Shown piece after piece: positions 16,101-23,118 of a stretch of DNA of 34,735 nt. The position numbers and the translations under genes are program-made. The notes under the pieces were generated by a model, which saw only the letters and a program-made list of their open reading frames with translations, was not told the origin of the DNA and ran no database searches. Position 1 is the first letter of the stretch. Every line of letters begins with the position of its first letter. This stretch comes from Aphanothece hegewaldii CCALA 016 (lineage in GTDB: Bacteria > Cyanobacteriota > Cyanobacteriia > Cyanobacteriales > Microcystaceae), in NCBI RefSeq assembly GCF_003007785.1, contig NZ_PXOH01000043.1, positions 1-34,735 of the forward strand, written 5' to 3'.

Positions 16101-17021
16101 ATTTCTGACTACGATATTGAGATTCCATATCGTCGCGCTGATGGCGTATACCGATGGCTTTATACTCGTGCTTTGCCCGTCACTAATGAAACTGGTGCGA
16201 TCGTCTATTGGCTTGGTGTTGCTCTCGATATTAGCGATCGCCAACAAGCCGAACTTCAGTTACAGCAACAAGCTTCTGAACTAAGACAATTAAATGTAGC
16301 TCTAGAGCAAACTGCTTCTAAGTTAAGTGAACGAAATCAAGAGTTAGATCGTTTTGTTTATACCGTCTCTCATGATCTCAAAGCTCCTTTGCGGGCGATT
16401 TATAATCTTTCTTCTTGGATTGCTGATGATTTAGAAGGGCAACTCGACGAGGAAAACCTTCACCAAATGCAGCTTTTGCAGAATCGGGTGATTCGCATGG
16501 AAGCTTTGATTAATGGATTGCTCTCCTACTCTCGGATTGGTCGTACTGAAATTGTTACCGAACGGGTTAAAGTTGGTGAATTAGTTTCAGAGATTCTCGA
16601 TTCTCTAACAATTCCCCCCACCTTTACGATTTTTGTACAGCCAGAAATGCCAACCCTTTTGACTGAAAGATTACTTTTATCCCAAGTCTTTTCTAATCTG
16701 ATTAGCAATGCGATTAAATATAACGATCGCCTAGATGGTCGGATCGAAATTAGATCTAAGCCAAAAGGAGAATACTATGAATTTACGGTTACCGACAACG
16801 GCCCCGGTATTGCACCCGAAAATCATGAGCGAGTTTTTGAGATCTTCCAAACTCTCAAAGGTCAAGAAAATCCAGAAAGTACAGGGATCGGTTTATCAAT
16901 TGTTAAAAAAATTATTGAAACAGAAGGTGGCTCGATCGTTTTGGAGTCAAACTTAGGTGAGGGAGCAACTTTTCGCTTTACTTGGCGCGATCGACACGAA
17001 GACCAGAAAACTTCAAAATAA
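13161..17021 (+). CDS. Multi-sensor histidine kinase (GAF-GAF-PAS3-GAF-PAS-HisKA-HATPase)
   Basis: This is a cytoplasmic sensor kinase of 1286 residues with no transmembrane segment and no receiver domain. Domains by eye: GAF (~22-175), GAF-like (~178-335), PAS (~343-480), PAS/PAC (~485-615), PAS/PAC (~620-738), GAF (~745-905), PAS/PAC (~910-1030), coiled coil (~1028-1062), HisKA with phospho-acceptor His1071 in SHDLKAPLRA, and HATPase with N-box Asn1183, G1 DNGPGI (1212-1217) and G2 TGIGL (1241-1245). No GAF shows the Cys-His pair of a bilin-binding cyanobacteriochrome, so the signal is unknown. No response-regulator gene is adjacent. The third GAF is markedly richer in G+C than the kinase core, suggesting mosaic assembly. 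A broken paralogue lies at 80-248. It abuts convergent pth with no gap. Confidence 0.93.
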   Translation: MTDQLPQQSLTPPIPVNETERLLALHRYKILDTPPEAAFDRITSLAARLFKMPIALISLVDESRAWFKSCIGFNAREVPRDATLCSFAVLTDEPLIIPDTRLDERFVCNPFVQSEPGVRFYAGAPLLSHDGFNLGTLCLLDSGPHEPLTAEQQATLVDLAAMVVDELELRLAAQKIAQVDAALLEITQGVSTVTGGAFFDALVQHFAKVLETDYVYIGLIEGDDPKQLRTIATLAQGKIVDNLTYPLQDTPCWEVIGQRKICCYPRNVQAHFPNAPLLKPLSVESYIAAPFFDSNGKPLGILGVMDGKPLENVNLAESLLAIFASRVATELERQQVEDALRESEERYRAFVAHSNEGIWRFELEEPLLITIDEHSQIEHIYKYGYLAECNLVMAQMYGFSEIDEIIGVRLGEFLPSSDSRNLDYLRSFIRSGYRLSDAESYEVDRFGNAKYFANNLVGIIQDGYLIRAWGNQRDISERKLTEDQLRESERFLKGINETAPNLLYIYDLNERRNLYVSPQIFPMLGVLSEDVQEVGSQLFAELFHPDDLEQIVQHHDRIRAAREDEIFTIEYRMKHSNGEWRWLTSRDLIFARDEQGKPVQILGSAIDITERKQAENALRESEAQFRLLANTVPQLIWTAKADGGVDYLNERWLEYTGISPQAFYEWGGQQIIHPDDLPHTLEVWTAVLQTGEPFEIKHRFRHVTGEWRWQLVRGIPYLHETGQIVKWFGTCTDIHESMMREQDAKFLSDIGEAIRTSDNPDELMTTTAEMIGQYLQVKRCCFAEIDEAHERWWVNSDYHSSLSSMVGEYRVSDDPPVVVESLRSGHLYICDDIEIDPRTVDYYATAYAPLGIRAEIVVPFYSDGRWTVSLLIATDQPRQWQAREINLLETAAERVWLAVEKLRSDIALHDSEERYRALIELSPQLVFMSRPDGYITYCNQWGLEFTGRSLAELQGDGWTKFIHPDHRERVYNVWQTATREISDYDIEIPYRRADGVYRWLYTRALPVTNETGAIVYWLGVALDISDRQQAELQLQQQASELRQLNVALEQTASKLSERNQELDRFVYTVSHDLKAPLRAIYNLSSWIADDLEGQLDEENLHQMQLLQNRVIRMEALINGLLSYSRIGRTEIVTERVKVGELVSEILDSLTIPPTFTIFVQPEMPTLLTERLLLSQVFSNLISNAIKYNDRLDGRIEIRSKPKGEYYEFTVTDNGPGIAPENHERVFEIFQTLKGQENPESTGIGLSIVKKIIETEGGSIVLESNLGEGATFRFTWRDRHEDQKTSK

Positions 17022-17639
17022 TCATGGCTCATTCACCACGCTAAAACTATTATAAAGACTCATTGATTTTTCAAAGCCTTCTTTAAGACTTAGATCAACG
17101 GCTTTTTCTGCTACTTTCAAAATTTCAGAGGTAATTTGTGCTTCTTGTGGCGAAAATTTCCCTAAAACATGGGATATCGTTTCTTTTTGTTGGTCTTTCC
17201 CGATCCCAATTCGTAAACGAGGAAAATTTTGGCTATTTAGATGAGAAATAATTGATTTCATTCCATTATGTCCACCCGCCGATCCCGATAAACGTAATCT
17301 CAGTTTACCTAATGGTAAATCCATATCATCATAAATCACTAATACCGATTCAGGAGATAGCTTATACCAGTCTAAAACCGCTTGTACCGCTTGCCCAGAA
17401 CGATTCATATAAGTAGTGGGTTTTAAGAGACGAATTTTGTTACCACGATGTTGTCCCTCAGTAAAAAAGCCAAAAAATCGTTTATTTTGTTGCCAAGATA
17501 AACCCCAAGATTGTACTAAAATATCGACTGCTTCAAAGCCGATATTATGACGAGTTTTATGATATTTTTCTTCGGGATTTCCTAAACCAACAATTAATTG
17601 GGGAATTACAATAGGTTTAGAATTAGTCTGAGTCATCAT
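17022..17639 (-). CDS. pth: Peptidyl-tRNA hydrolase
   Basis: Pth frees tRNA from prematurely released peptidyl-tRNA. The bacterial Pth signatures are LIVGLGNP, TRHNIGFEAVD with the catalytic His, the MNRSGQAV segment, VIYDDMDLPLGKLRLR with the catalytic-site Asp, and GSAGGHNGMKSI. The longest frame begins with a TTG at 17660, but ATG codons at 17639 and 17636 put the start about 13 residues before LIVGLGNP, nearer the usual Pth N-terminus, so I chose 17639 (205 residues). No strong ribosome site is visible. The stop codon (17022-17024) directly adjoins the stop of the convergent kinase gene, leaving no room for a separate terminator on either side. Confidence 0.94.
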   Translation of the reverse strand: MMTQTNSKPIVIPQLIVGLGNPEEKYHKTRHNIGFEAVDILVQSWGLSWQQNKRFFGFFTEGQHRGNKIRLLKPTTYMNRSGQAVQAVLDWYKLSPESVLVIYDDMDLPLGKLRLRLSGSAGGHNGMKSIISHLNSQNFPRLRIGIGKDQQKETISHVLGKFSPQEAQITSEILKVAEKAVDLSLKEGFEKSMSLYNSFSVVNEP

Positions 17640-17704
17640 AAATTTGGTTTCACGGCGCAAGAGGTCTAGTAAACCGTGAATAGTATTTTTGTATTAACCA
17701 CTAA

Positions 17705-17926
17705 TTAAGATTGCTTAAATAAATTTTCTAAATAGACTTTAGCGCAATTTTTATAAGTTTTAGATGATTTAGCGGCTTGCTTTTTCTCATTTTGCAACAA
17801 GAACACAGACAATGCAACTGCAAATACTTGATCTTGATCCCAATTTGGATGAGTATCTAAATAGTGCTGAAGAGATTCATGGAGTTCTTCTGGGATTTCT
17901 GTCAAAAGGCTGATCGATGTACTCAT
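17705..17926 (-). CDS. DUF2811 small protein
   Basis: This 73-residue acidic protein belongs to the cyanobacteria-restricted DUF2811 family, recognised from ISLLTEIPEELHESLQHYL (residues ~5-23) and THPNWDQDQVFAVALSVFLLQN (~25-46). The tail has more lysines than I remember from family members. The pattern looks like two helices with a short linker; function is unknown. A Shine-Dalgarno GAGG lies 6 nt before the ATG. It sits upstream of pth on the same strand (about 65 nt), so the two may be co-transcribed, and downstream of the DnaA-box-like repeats. Confidence 0.75.
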   Translation of the reverse strand: MSTSISLLTEIPEELHESLQHYLDTHPNWDQDQVFAVALSVFLLQNEKKQAAKSSKTYKNCAKVYLENLFKQS

Positions 17927-18163
17927 AGTGACCTCAAAAAAAGGAAAATGAAATCCCTCACTGACGGCGACTCAATAGCCACAAACCTACTAAAATTCGG
18001 CCCAAGGGTGACTTGTTTGAGTTGTCGAAGGTAGGTAAGGTGTAAACATCAAAAAATTGACGTGATGACTATTTTCAAGGAATGTAGGTCGAGTTGTCAA
18101 TGCTACGAAACGTTACAAAACTCTTCAGGAAAATTATAGATTTACGAGAGAATAGGCATCACA

Positions 18164-18348
18164 AGTCATTTTTTTTTACACAACTTCATATTAACTCAGT
18201 ATTTGCTAATTACTAAGTGTGCAAAATAATCTTTTTTTTCCTCGACTCAACCTCAGATTCTATCGTCAGTGCCTGTGGAAAAATCGGGGTAAACTGTGGA
18301 AAACTAGGGCGAACCTGTGGAAAAAGTGGGGAATGTATGGGGGAAAAC
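18164..18348. other. Candidate DnaA-binding / replication-origin-like region
   Basis: AT-rich stretches with T8-T9 runs (around 18170 and 18233) adjoin three exact TGTGGAAAA sequences (18274, 18295, 18316), all in one direction, reverse complement TTTTCCACA. TTTTCCACA is the form of the DnaA box I recall for cyanobacteria. A looser match, TTTTACACA, lies in the T-run near 18176. The combination of ordered boxes beside an unwinding-prone tract in a 471-bp gene-free gap resembles an origin or a DnaA titration/regulation site. No dnaA or dnaN is adjacent. Confidence 0.45.
18273..18335 (+). repeat. Three tandem 21-bp repeats with DnaA-box-like core
   Basis: Units start at 18273, 18294 and 18315. 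Each begins CTGTGGAAAA, and after about three variable bases has GGG or GGGG. The period is exactly 21 bp, two helical turns, so bound proteins would lie on the same face. A decayed continuation (TATGGGGGAAAAC) follows at 18336. Confidence 0.85.
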
Positions 18349-18397
18349 TAAACCAAAAAATAAGATTTGCAAATTAGTGATTACTTAAGGGTTAGGG

Positions 18398-19921
18398 TTA
18401 CGTTTTGCAACTCGCTTTTTGTTGTTGTCGCCATTGATTGGCTAAACTTTGAATCGTGTTAATCTCTTCTGTAGATAGACGGCTCAAATGTCCTAAAATG
18501 AGGCTCATACGTCCTTGAAAGCGTAGTTTATCTTGATGACGGATCAGAAAATCCCAATAGAGATAATTAAATGGACAGGCATTCTCTCCAATGCGCTCGC
18601 TTTTCCTATAAACACATTTACCACAATAATCGCTCATTTTATCAATATAATTTGCAGATGCGGCATAAGGTTTCGATGCTAAAATTCCACCATCGGCATA
18701 TTGTCCCATCCCAATCACATTCGTTTGCATTACCCAGTCATAAGCATCGATAAACGCTGCATGAAACCAATTTTCGATTTCTTGGGGAGAAACACCCATA
18801 ATTAAAGCAAAATTATTCAAGATCATTAAGCGTTGGATATGATGCGCGTAGCCTGTTTTTTCGACTTGCGTTAATGTTTGATGTAAACAGTTCATCTGAG
18901 TTAGCGAACTATCCCAATAAAAAGCGGGTAAGGGTTCAGTATGATTAAACCAATTATTCTCAGAGTAATTGTCATTGGTATAATTATAAATTCCGTGCAT
19001 ATATTCTCGCCAGCCTAATACTTGACGAATAAACCCTTCTATGCTATTGATTTCTAATTTTTGTTCATAAAAGGCGTTTTCGGCAGCTTGGATGACTTCC
19101 ATCGGATGAAGTAAGCCAGTATTAAGATAAGGAGATATTAGACTATGCCACATTGTATATTCTCCCGTCAACATAGCATCTTGATAGGGTCCAAAATTGG
19201 CTAAATTATTTTGAATAAAGTTATTTAGAACGATTAACGCTTGTTGTCGTGTAACACCCCAATAAAACGGTTGAATCTCTCCATGCAAGGGAATATCTAG
19301 TTGTTTAACGCTTTTAATAACTTCTAGCGTAATCTGATCGGGTTCAAACCAAATCGGTTGAGGTGTATTTAATTTTCCTTTAGGGGGTTTACGGTTTTGT
19401 TGATCAAAGTTCCATTTTCCCCCGATCGGGTTTTTTCCATCCATAAGTACTTTAAACCGTTTTCGTCCCTCTCGATAAAAATCTTCTAAGATTAGACGTT
19501 TACGAGATTTTGCCCAAGTTTTAAACTCATCTGTTGACCACAAAAAATGATTATTTGGGATCAAAGTAACAGTACAATTAAGATCAAGTTGTTCAATGAG
19601 TTTCCTAAAAGGGCGATCGTTTGGAGTCATCACCCGTAATTCTGTAATTTTTTCTCTTTTAATCCAAGCTTGAAGCGGTGTAATAAAATCATCGGCTATT
19701 TCATAACTAACACAATAGCCAAACTTTTTTAATTCTTCGGCAAAATGTCGCATTGCTGACCAAACTAAAACAAGTTTTTGTCGATGATAAGGACGTAGTT
19801 TAATATGATTGCGAGATTCAATTAAAATCACAGGGTTTGTCTGATGATTTTCCCCACAACTTGCTAAAGCGGCTTGTTGTAACCACAGTTGATCGCCTAA
19901 GATCCAAATACCAATTGTCAT
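18398..19921 (-). CDS. Prokaryotic (6-4) photolyase, iron-sulfur cryptochrome/photolyase family
   Basis: This family of flavoproteins (COG3046, PhrB/CryB, FeS-BCP) uses light to reverse (6-4) UV photoproducts in DNA. The protein is 507 residues, with an N-terminal Rossmann-like antenna domain (IWILGDQLWL at 4-13) and a C-terminal FAD-binding helical domain with the GWREYMHG (303-310), NNFALIMGV (369-377) and DAYDWVMQTNVIGMG (392-406) stretches. Four cysteines fit the 4Fe-4S ligands: Cys345, Cys433, Cys436 and Cys449. Their spacings of 88, 3 and 13 are the same as Cys350/438/441/454 of Agrobacterium PhrB. The gene is a single unit downstream of the DnaA-box region in sequence order and reads toward it. 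The start ATG is unambiguous. Confidence 0.93.
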   Translation of the reverse strand: MTIGIWILGDQLWLQQAALASCGENHQTNPVILIESRNHIKLRPYHRQKLVLVWSAMRHFAEELKKFGYCVSYEIADDFITPLQAWIKREKITELRVMTPNDRPFRKLIEQLDLNCTVTLIPNNHFLWSTDEFKTWAKSRKRLILEDFYREGRKRFKVLMDGKNPIGGKWNFDQQNRKPPKGKLNTPQPIWFEPDQITLEVIKSVKQLDIPLHGEIQPFYWGVTRQQALIVLNNFIQNNLANFGPYQDAMLTGEYTMWHSLISPYLNTGLLHPMEVIQAAENAFYEQKLEINSIEGFIRQVLGWREYMHGIYNYTNDNYSENNWFNHTEPLPAFYWDSSLTQMNCLHQTLTQVEKTGYAHHIQRLMILNNFALIMGVSPQEIENWFHAAFIDAYDWVMQTNVIGMGQYADGGILASKPYAASANYIDKMSDYCGKCVYRKSERIGENACPFNYLYWDFLIRHQDKLRFQGRMSLILGHLSRLSTEEINTIQSLANQWRQQQKASCKT

Positions 19922-19969
19922 TTTTATTGATCCGAAGTTATAAACTATAATTATGTTATGGTAATCTTT

Positions 19970-20223
19970 ATGTCAGACTTACTTACTAGAATTACTGTAA
20001 ACCCTAGACTCGTCCTTGTATTAAGTGCGGTGGTCGTCCTTGTATTAGAGGAATGAGAATTCGAGTTACAGACGTGCTAGACTTGTTGGCGGCTGGCTTA
20101 AGCAATGAACAAATCTTAGAAGAAATGCCCGATTTAGAAATGGATGATCTCAAAGCAATCTTTCTATATGCCGCACGTAAACTCGATGATCCCGTTTTAT
20201 TGTTGCAAAACCAAACGCGCTAA
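19970..20223 (+). pseudogene. DUF433 antitoxin-like gene with an N-terminal frameshift
   Basis: An ATG at 19970 starts MSDLLTRITVNPR, the normal DUF433 beginning. The frame then slips, and the rest of the family (CGGRPCIRGMRIRV, then LSNEQILEEMPDLEMDDLKA) continues in another frame from 20026 to the stop at 20221-20223. The break coincides with a 13-bp direct repeat CGTCCTTGTATTA (20011-20023 and 20035-20047). An insertion of about 14 nt copied from the downstream copy explains the shift. An internal ATG at 20053 could still give a 56-residue product without the first strands. The usual PIN-like (DUF5615) toxin partner is absent. The 3' end overlaps the convergent SpoIID-like gene by 27 nt. 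Confidence 0.8.
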
Positions 20224-21327
20224 ACCGACACCTGGATAATAATAATCTAAAATTTCTGGATAAACATAACCTTTTTTGGCATATTCATAAGCCCCCGTTT
20301 GACTCATTCCTCTACCCCCATGTGCGCGGGCGACGATTTCATCGGTTGCAGCATACAAGGATTCTACTACACCTCCCTTGTAACTGAGGATTTGACCGGC
20401 TGTTTCATTAACTGCATGGTGGGATGTATTATATTCACTTTGTAAGCCTTTATAGACCTGCCAGCGTTGTGTATTGCCCAAATTGTACCAGGGACTCGCA
20501 GGACGAATCAAATGGACTAAAGCATAGGAACGAGCGGCGATCGCTTGTGCTTTTAGTGCTTCTATTGGGGCGTTGGGGTGCATTTCACTCCCGACAACAC
20601 TATATAAATATTCTTCTAAGTTGACGTAATTGACGACTAAAAGACTACTGCCTTGAGAGACAATGAGAATTTTACCTCGATACCAGCGATCGCCTACATA
20701 AACTAAACCACCGCTATTCGGTTGCACAAAAACAACGGCAGGAAGTGTCGAATCACCGATAATTAAATTTGAGCCATTGGGAGTAACGACAAAACCTTGA
20801 TTAGAGTGTAGTTTCTTTAAAAATTGTCCATTTTGATCCGAGACAGTAGCAGACTGAGAAACGCCGATCATCGACTGACTTTCATCACGGGCGATCGCTA
20901 CTCTAATTTCTAGTTGTGGCGGTGTATAAGAGGGCGATGGCGGTAACGGGGCTATTTTTCTGGGTTTTGTGGCTGTAACTTTGGGTTTCTGGGCTGGAGT
21001 CGGTGCGGGTTTTTCTTTTGGTTCACTCTTGACTAATTGCGCTTTTTGTGGTAAAGCTTTTTTTTGTTCAGGTGGTTTTTGTGTGGTTTTAGGGGATGCA
21101 ATGGGTTGAGGTGGTGAAATAACAGGATCTGGAGAAATAAGGGGATCTGGAGTTGGTGTCGGAATTGGACTGATAGGAGGTACACTAGACTGTTGTTGGG
21201 TATTGACCGTCTCTGGATTCGCCCAATAAGCAAAAACCAAGGGAAGAAAAGCGGTTACTGAAACAAGAGGGATCGCAAAAGCGCCTAAGTACTGGAAAAG
21301 CGGATTTAAAAATTTTTTGTCTTTCAT
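20197..21327 (-). CDS. SpoIID/LytB-domain protein, probable cell-wall lytic enzyme
   Basis: In other bacteria SpoIID is a peptidoglycan lytic transglycosylase that cuts denuded glycan strands. This 376-residue protein has a short basic N-terminus, one membrane segment (~13-35), and a proline/lysine-rich extended linker (~40-145) with many PxP repeats that would cross the wall. The SpoIID domain follows (~165-375) with VNLEEYLYSVVGSEM, the core APIEALKAQAIAARSYAL and the ending HGRGMSQTGAYEYAKKGY-type segment (here AHGGRGMSQTGA). It is likely periplasmic and membrane-anchored. Cyanobacteria do not sporulate, so the role is presumably wall remodelling. Its 3' end overlaps the DUF433 remnant. 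Confidence 0.9.
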   Translation of the reverse strand: MKDKKFLNPLFQYLGAFAIPLVSVTAFLPLVFAYWANPETVNTQQQSSVPPISPIPTPTPDPLISPDPVISPPQPIASPKTTQKPPEQKKALPQKAQLVKSEPKEKPAPTPAQKPKVTATKPRKIAPLPPSPSYTPPQLEIRVAIARDESQSMIGVSQSATVSDQNGQFLKKLHSNQGFVVTPNGSNLIIGDSTLPAVVFVQPNSGGLVYVGDRWYRGKILIVSQGSSLLVVNYVNLEEYLYSVVGSEMHPNAPIEALKAQAIAARSYALVHLIRPASPWYNLGNTQRWQVYKGLQSEYNTSHHAVNETAGQILSYKGGVVESLYAATDEIVARAHGGRGMSQTGAYEYAKKGYVYPEILDYYYPGVGLARLVLQQ

Positions 21328-21465
21328 AATTTAAGGTCATCTATTTTTCGTCTTCAGTTGAGAAACAACTCAAGAGAGAAAATACGATCTAAAATACTCT
21401 GATCGGTAGATGGCAATTTATCCATGCTCTACTATATCTTATTAATCCCATTTCGAGCCAGAAAA

Positions 21466-21882
21466 CTACGGTTTGATCACCAAAACTGAACAAGGAGCAT
21501 CACAGACGACTTGACTACTCACCGAATCTTCTATAATGCGATCGACTCCTTGTAATCCACGAGTGCCAATAATCACTAGATCAGCTTGATAAATATTGGC
21601 TAGACGGATAATTTCTTCAGCAGGATCACCATTAACGATTTCTATGATACTCCCCTTGAGTTCTTGTTGCAGGTCTTTAAGGTGTTCGTCCGCTTTTTGA
21701 TATAGTAATTCAAGAGATTGATGAGGTTGCGCTGCATCGGTATCTTGTCCAGTCTCAGGAGATGGCAGCACATGAGCTAAAATAATTTTAGTTGTCGCAG
21801 TGATGTATAAATCTCCTATGGCATCTAAAATATCTTCGGACATTTCGGAACAATCCAAAGCGACTAAAATTGTTTCTAACAC
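21466..21882 (-). CDS. Universal stress protein family (UspA fold)
   Basis: This 138-residue cytoplasmic protein has the UspA Rossmann-like fold: ILVALDCSEMSE at the start (4-15), VNGDPAEEIIRLA (83-95), and the C-terminal ADLVIIGTRGLQGVDRI. The ATP-binding pattern G-2X-G-9X-G-S is only partly kept: Gly106 and Gly109 are present but Asp119 replaces the third glycine before Ser120. Nucleotide binding may be weak or lost. The start is GTG at 21882 with a good GGGAG 8 nt upstream; the ATG at 21889 is out of frame. It lies between a hydrolase and the SpoIID gene on the same strand, with gaps that suggest separate transcripts. Confidence 0.9.
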   Translation of the reverse strand: MLETILVALDCSEMSEDILDAIGDLYITATTKIILAHVLPSPETGQDTDAAQPHQSLELLYQKADEHLKDLQQELKGSIIEIVNGDPAEEIIRLANIYQADLVIIGTRGLQGVDRIIEDSVSSQVVCDAPCSVLVIKP

Positions 21883-21956
21883 CTGTCATTCTCCCAATCA
21901 TCAGTTATTGTAACCATATTGCCTTAGAACTATATCATCACCGTACACTTTAATTT

Positions 21957-22814
21957 TTACTTCTGTAAAAACTCTCTAACGATCTGTAGATAGGTTTGGG
22001 CATCTTCTAACATAGGAAAATGAGCAGTTTTCGGCATTTCGACATATTGAATCTGAGGATTTAATTTAGCTGCTTGTTGTCCGAGTTTTGCGGGAATAAT
22101 AATATCTTTTTCTCCAGAAATCAATAAAGTAGGTGTAGAAATTTGCATAAATTTCTGAGGCATTACTTCAACCGCTTGTTTGCTAACTGATGTAAAAATA
22201 GTTCCTAATGCTGCGTCATAATCTGCTAATAAAAAATCTTCTAAAAAAGCGACTCTTTCTGCTTTATCAATAGGTCGATGTAAAAAACGAGCCATAAATA
22301 AACGATCCGCTAACGGAAATTTGAGAAACCAAGGATAGCGAAATTTAACCACATACCCACCAAATTTATAAAATGTGGCGAAAGCTTTTTCGTCATATTC
22401 AAAAATCCCATTACAAGTCAAGATAGCTTTTTCGACTCGTTCGGGATAAGAAGTAATAAAAAAGGTTCCAACTGATGCACCCATTGAATGACTGTTTAAA
22501 TATATTTTGTCAATTTTTAGGGCATCTAACAAAAATGCTAAATCATCTGCATATTCTTCTAGTTCATAGGAAATTTCTACAGATGTTGTGGGTAGCTTAG
22601 AACGTCCAAAACCTCTTAAATCATACAACAGACAGTCATACTGATCCGATAACGCGACTGCGGTACTTTTCCAGTATCTCGCGGAACCGCCCCAACCATG
22701 AATAAACACCATGATAGGTTTATTACTCTGCTCATTGGATTGGCGAATCCATTCATAATAGTGATCAACGCCTCTAATATTGATGGTTTTTTGATATACA
22801 GTGCCTGTTGTCAT
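21957..22814 (-). CDS. Alpha/beta-hydrolase fold protein
   Basis: This is a 285-residue single-domain hydrolase of unknown substrate. In numbering from the longer frame, the oxyanion segment is HGWGGSARYW (45-54), the nucleophile elbow NSHSMG has Ser116, the acid is probably Asp243 in SGEKDIIIP, and the base is His271 in KTAHFP. The full triad suggests an active enzyme (esterase, lipase or haloperoxidase-like). The elbow is S-H-S-M-G, where G-H-S-M-G is usual. No signal peptide or membrane segment is seen. The longest frame starts at a TTG (22832); the ATG at 22814 is six codons in and fits better. Confidence 0.85.
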   Translation of the reverse strand: MTTGTVYQKTINIRGVDHYYEWIRQSNEQSNKPIMVFIHGWGGSARYWKSTAVALSDQYDCLLYDLRGFGRSKLPTTSVEISYELEEYADDLAFLLDALKIDKIYLNSHSMGASVGTFFITSYPERVEKAILTCNGIFEYDEKAFATFYKFGGYVVKFRYPWFLKFPLADRLFMARFLHRPIDKAERVAFLEDFLLADYDAALGTIFTSVSKQAVEVMPQKFMQISTPTLLISGEKDIIIPAKLGQQAAKLNPQIQYVEMPKTAHFPMLEDAQTYLQIVREFLQK

Positions 22815-23118
22815 TTTCGGGTTTTTATTCAAAAATTAATTGCTCTATAAAAATTCTAATAGAAAATTATCTTGCACTAAAGCTATTTATTAGTAAAAGT
22901 CTAACTTTTATAGGATATGTATAGGCTTAATTCAATTTAATAACTAGCAAGTATCGAATCGGATATACCTTGAGATATAAGTATTACAGCTTAAGTAATT
23001 TACTAATTTTCCATCAAAATAAAAAATAATTAAATTTTGTAAAAAAATCTAGAAAAAATCAATTTTTTCTGGGATTAAAAGTAAATAAACTCACAGTGAT
23101 GATCAAAATAATAATAAT
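22815..23118. other. Very AT-rich divergent intergenic region
   Basis: It separates the hydrolase start from the RTX gene start and so must hold both promoters. I see no clear -35/-10 pair, palindrome or Shine-Dalgarno; the RTX ATG is preceded only by AATAATAATAAT. Confidence 0.6.

Noticed and set aside
16024..16284. Plus-strand frame of 86 codons inside the kinase gene
   Set aside because: It overlaps a well-conserved PAS domain in another frame; no homology or ribosome site.
13161..17021. Cyanobacteriochrome or phytochrome photoreceptor
   Set aside because: None of the three GAF domains shows the conserved Cys-His chromophore pair, and no PHY domain is seen.
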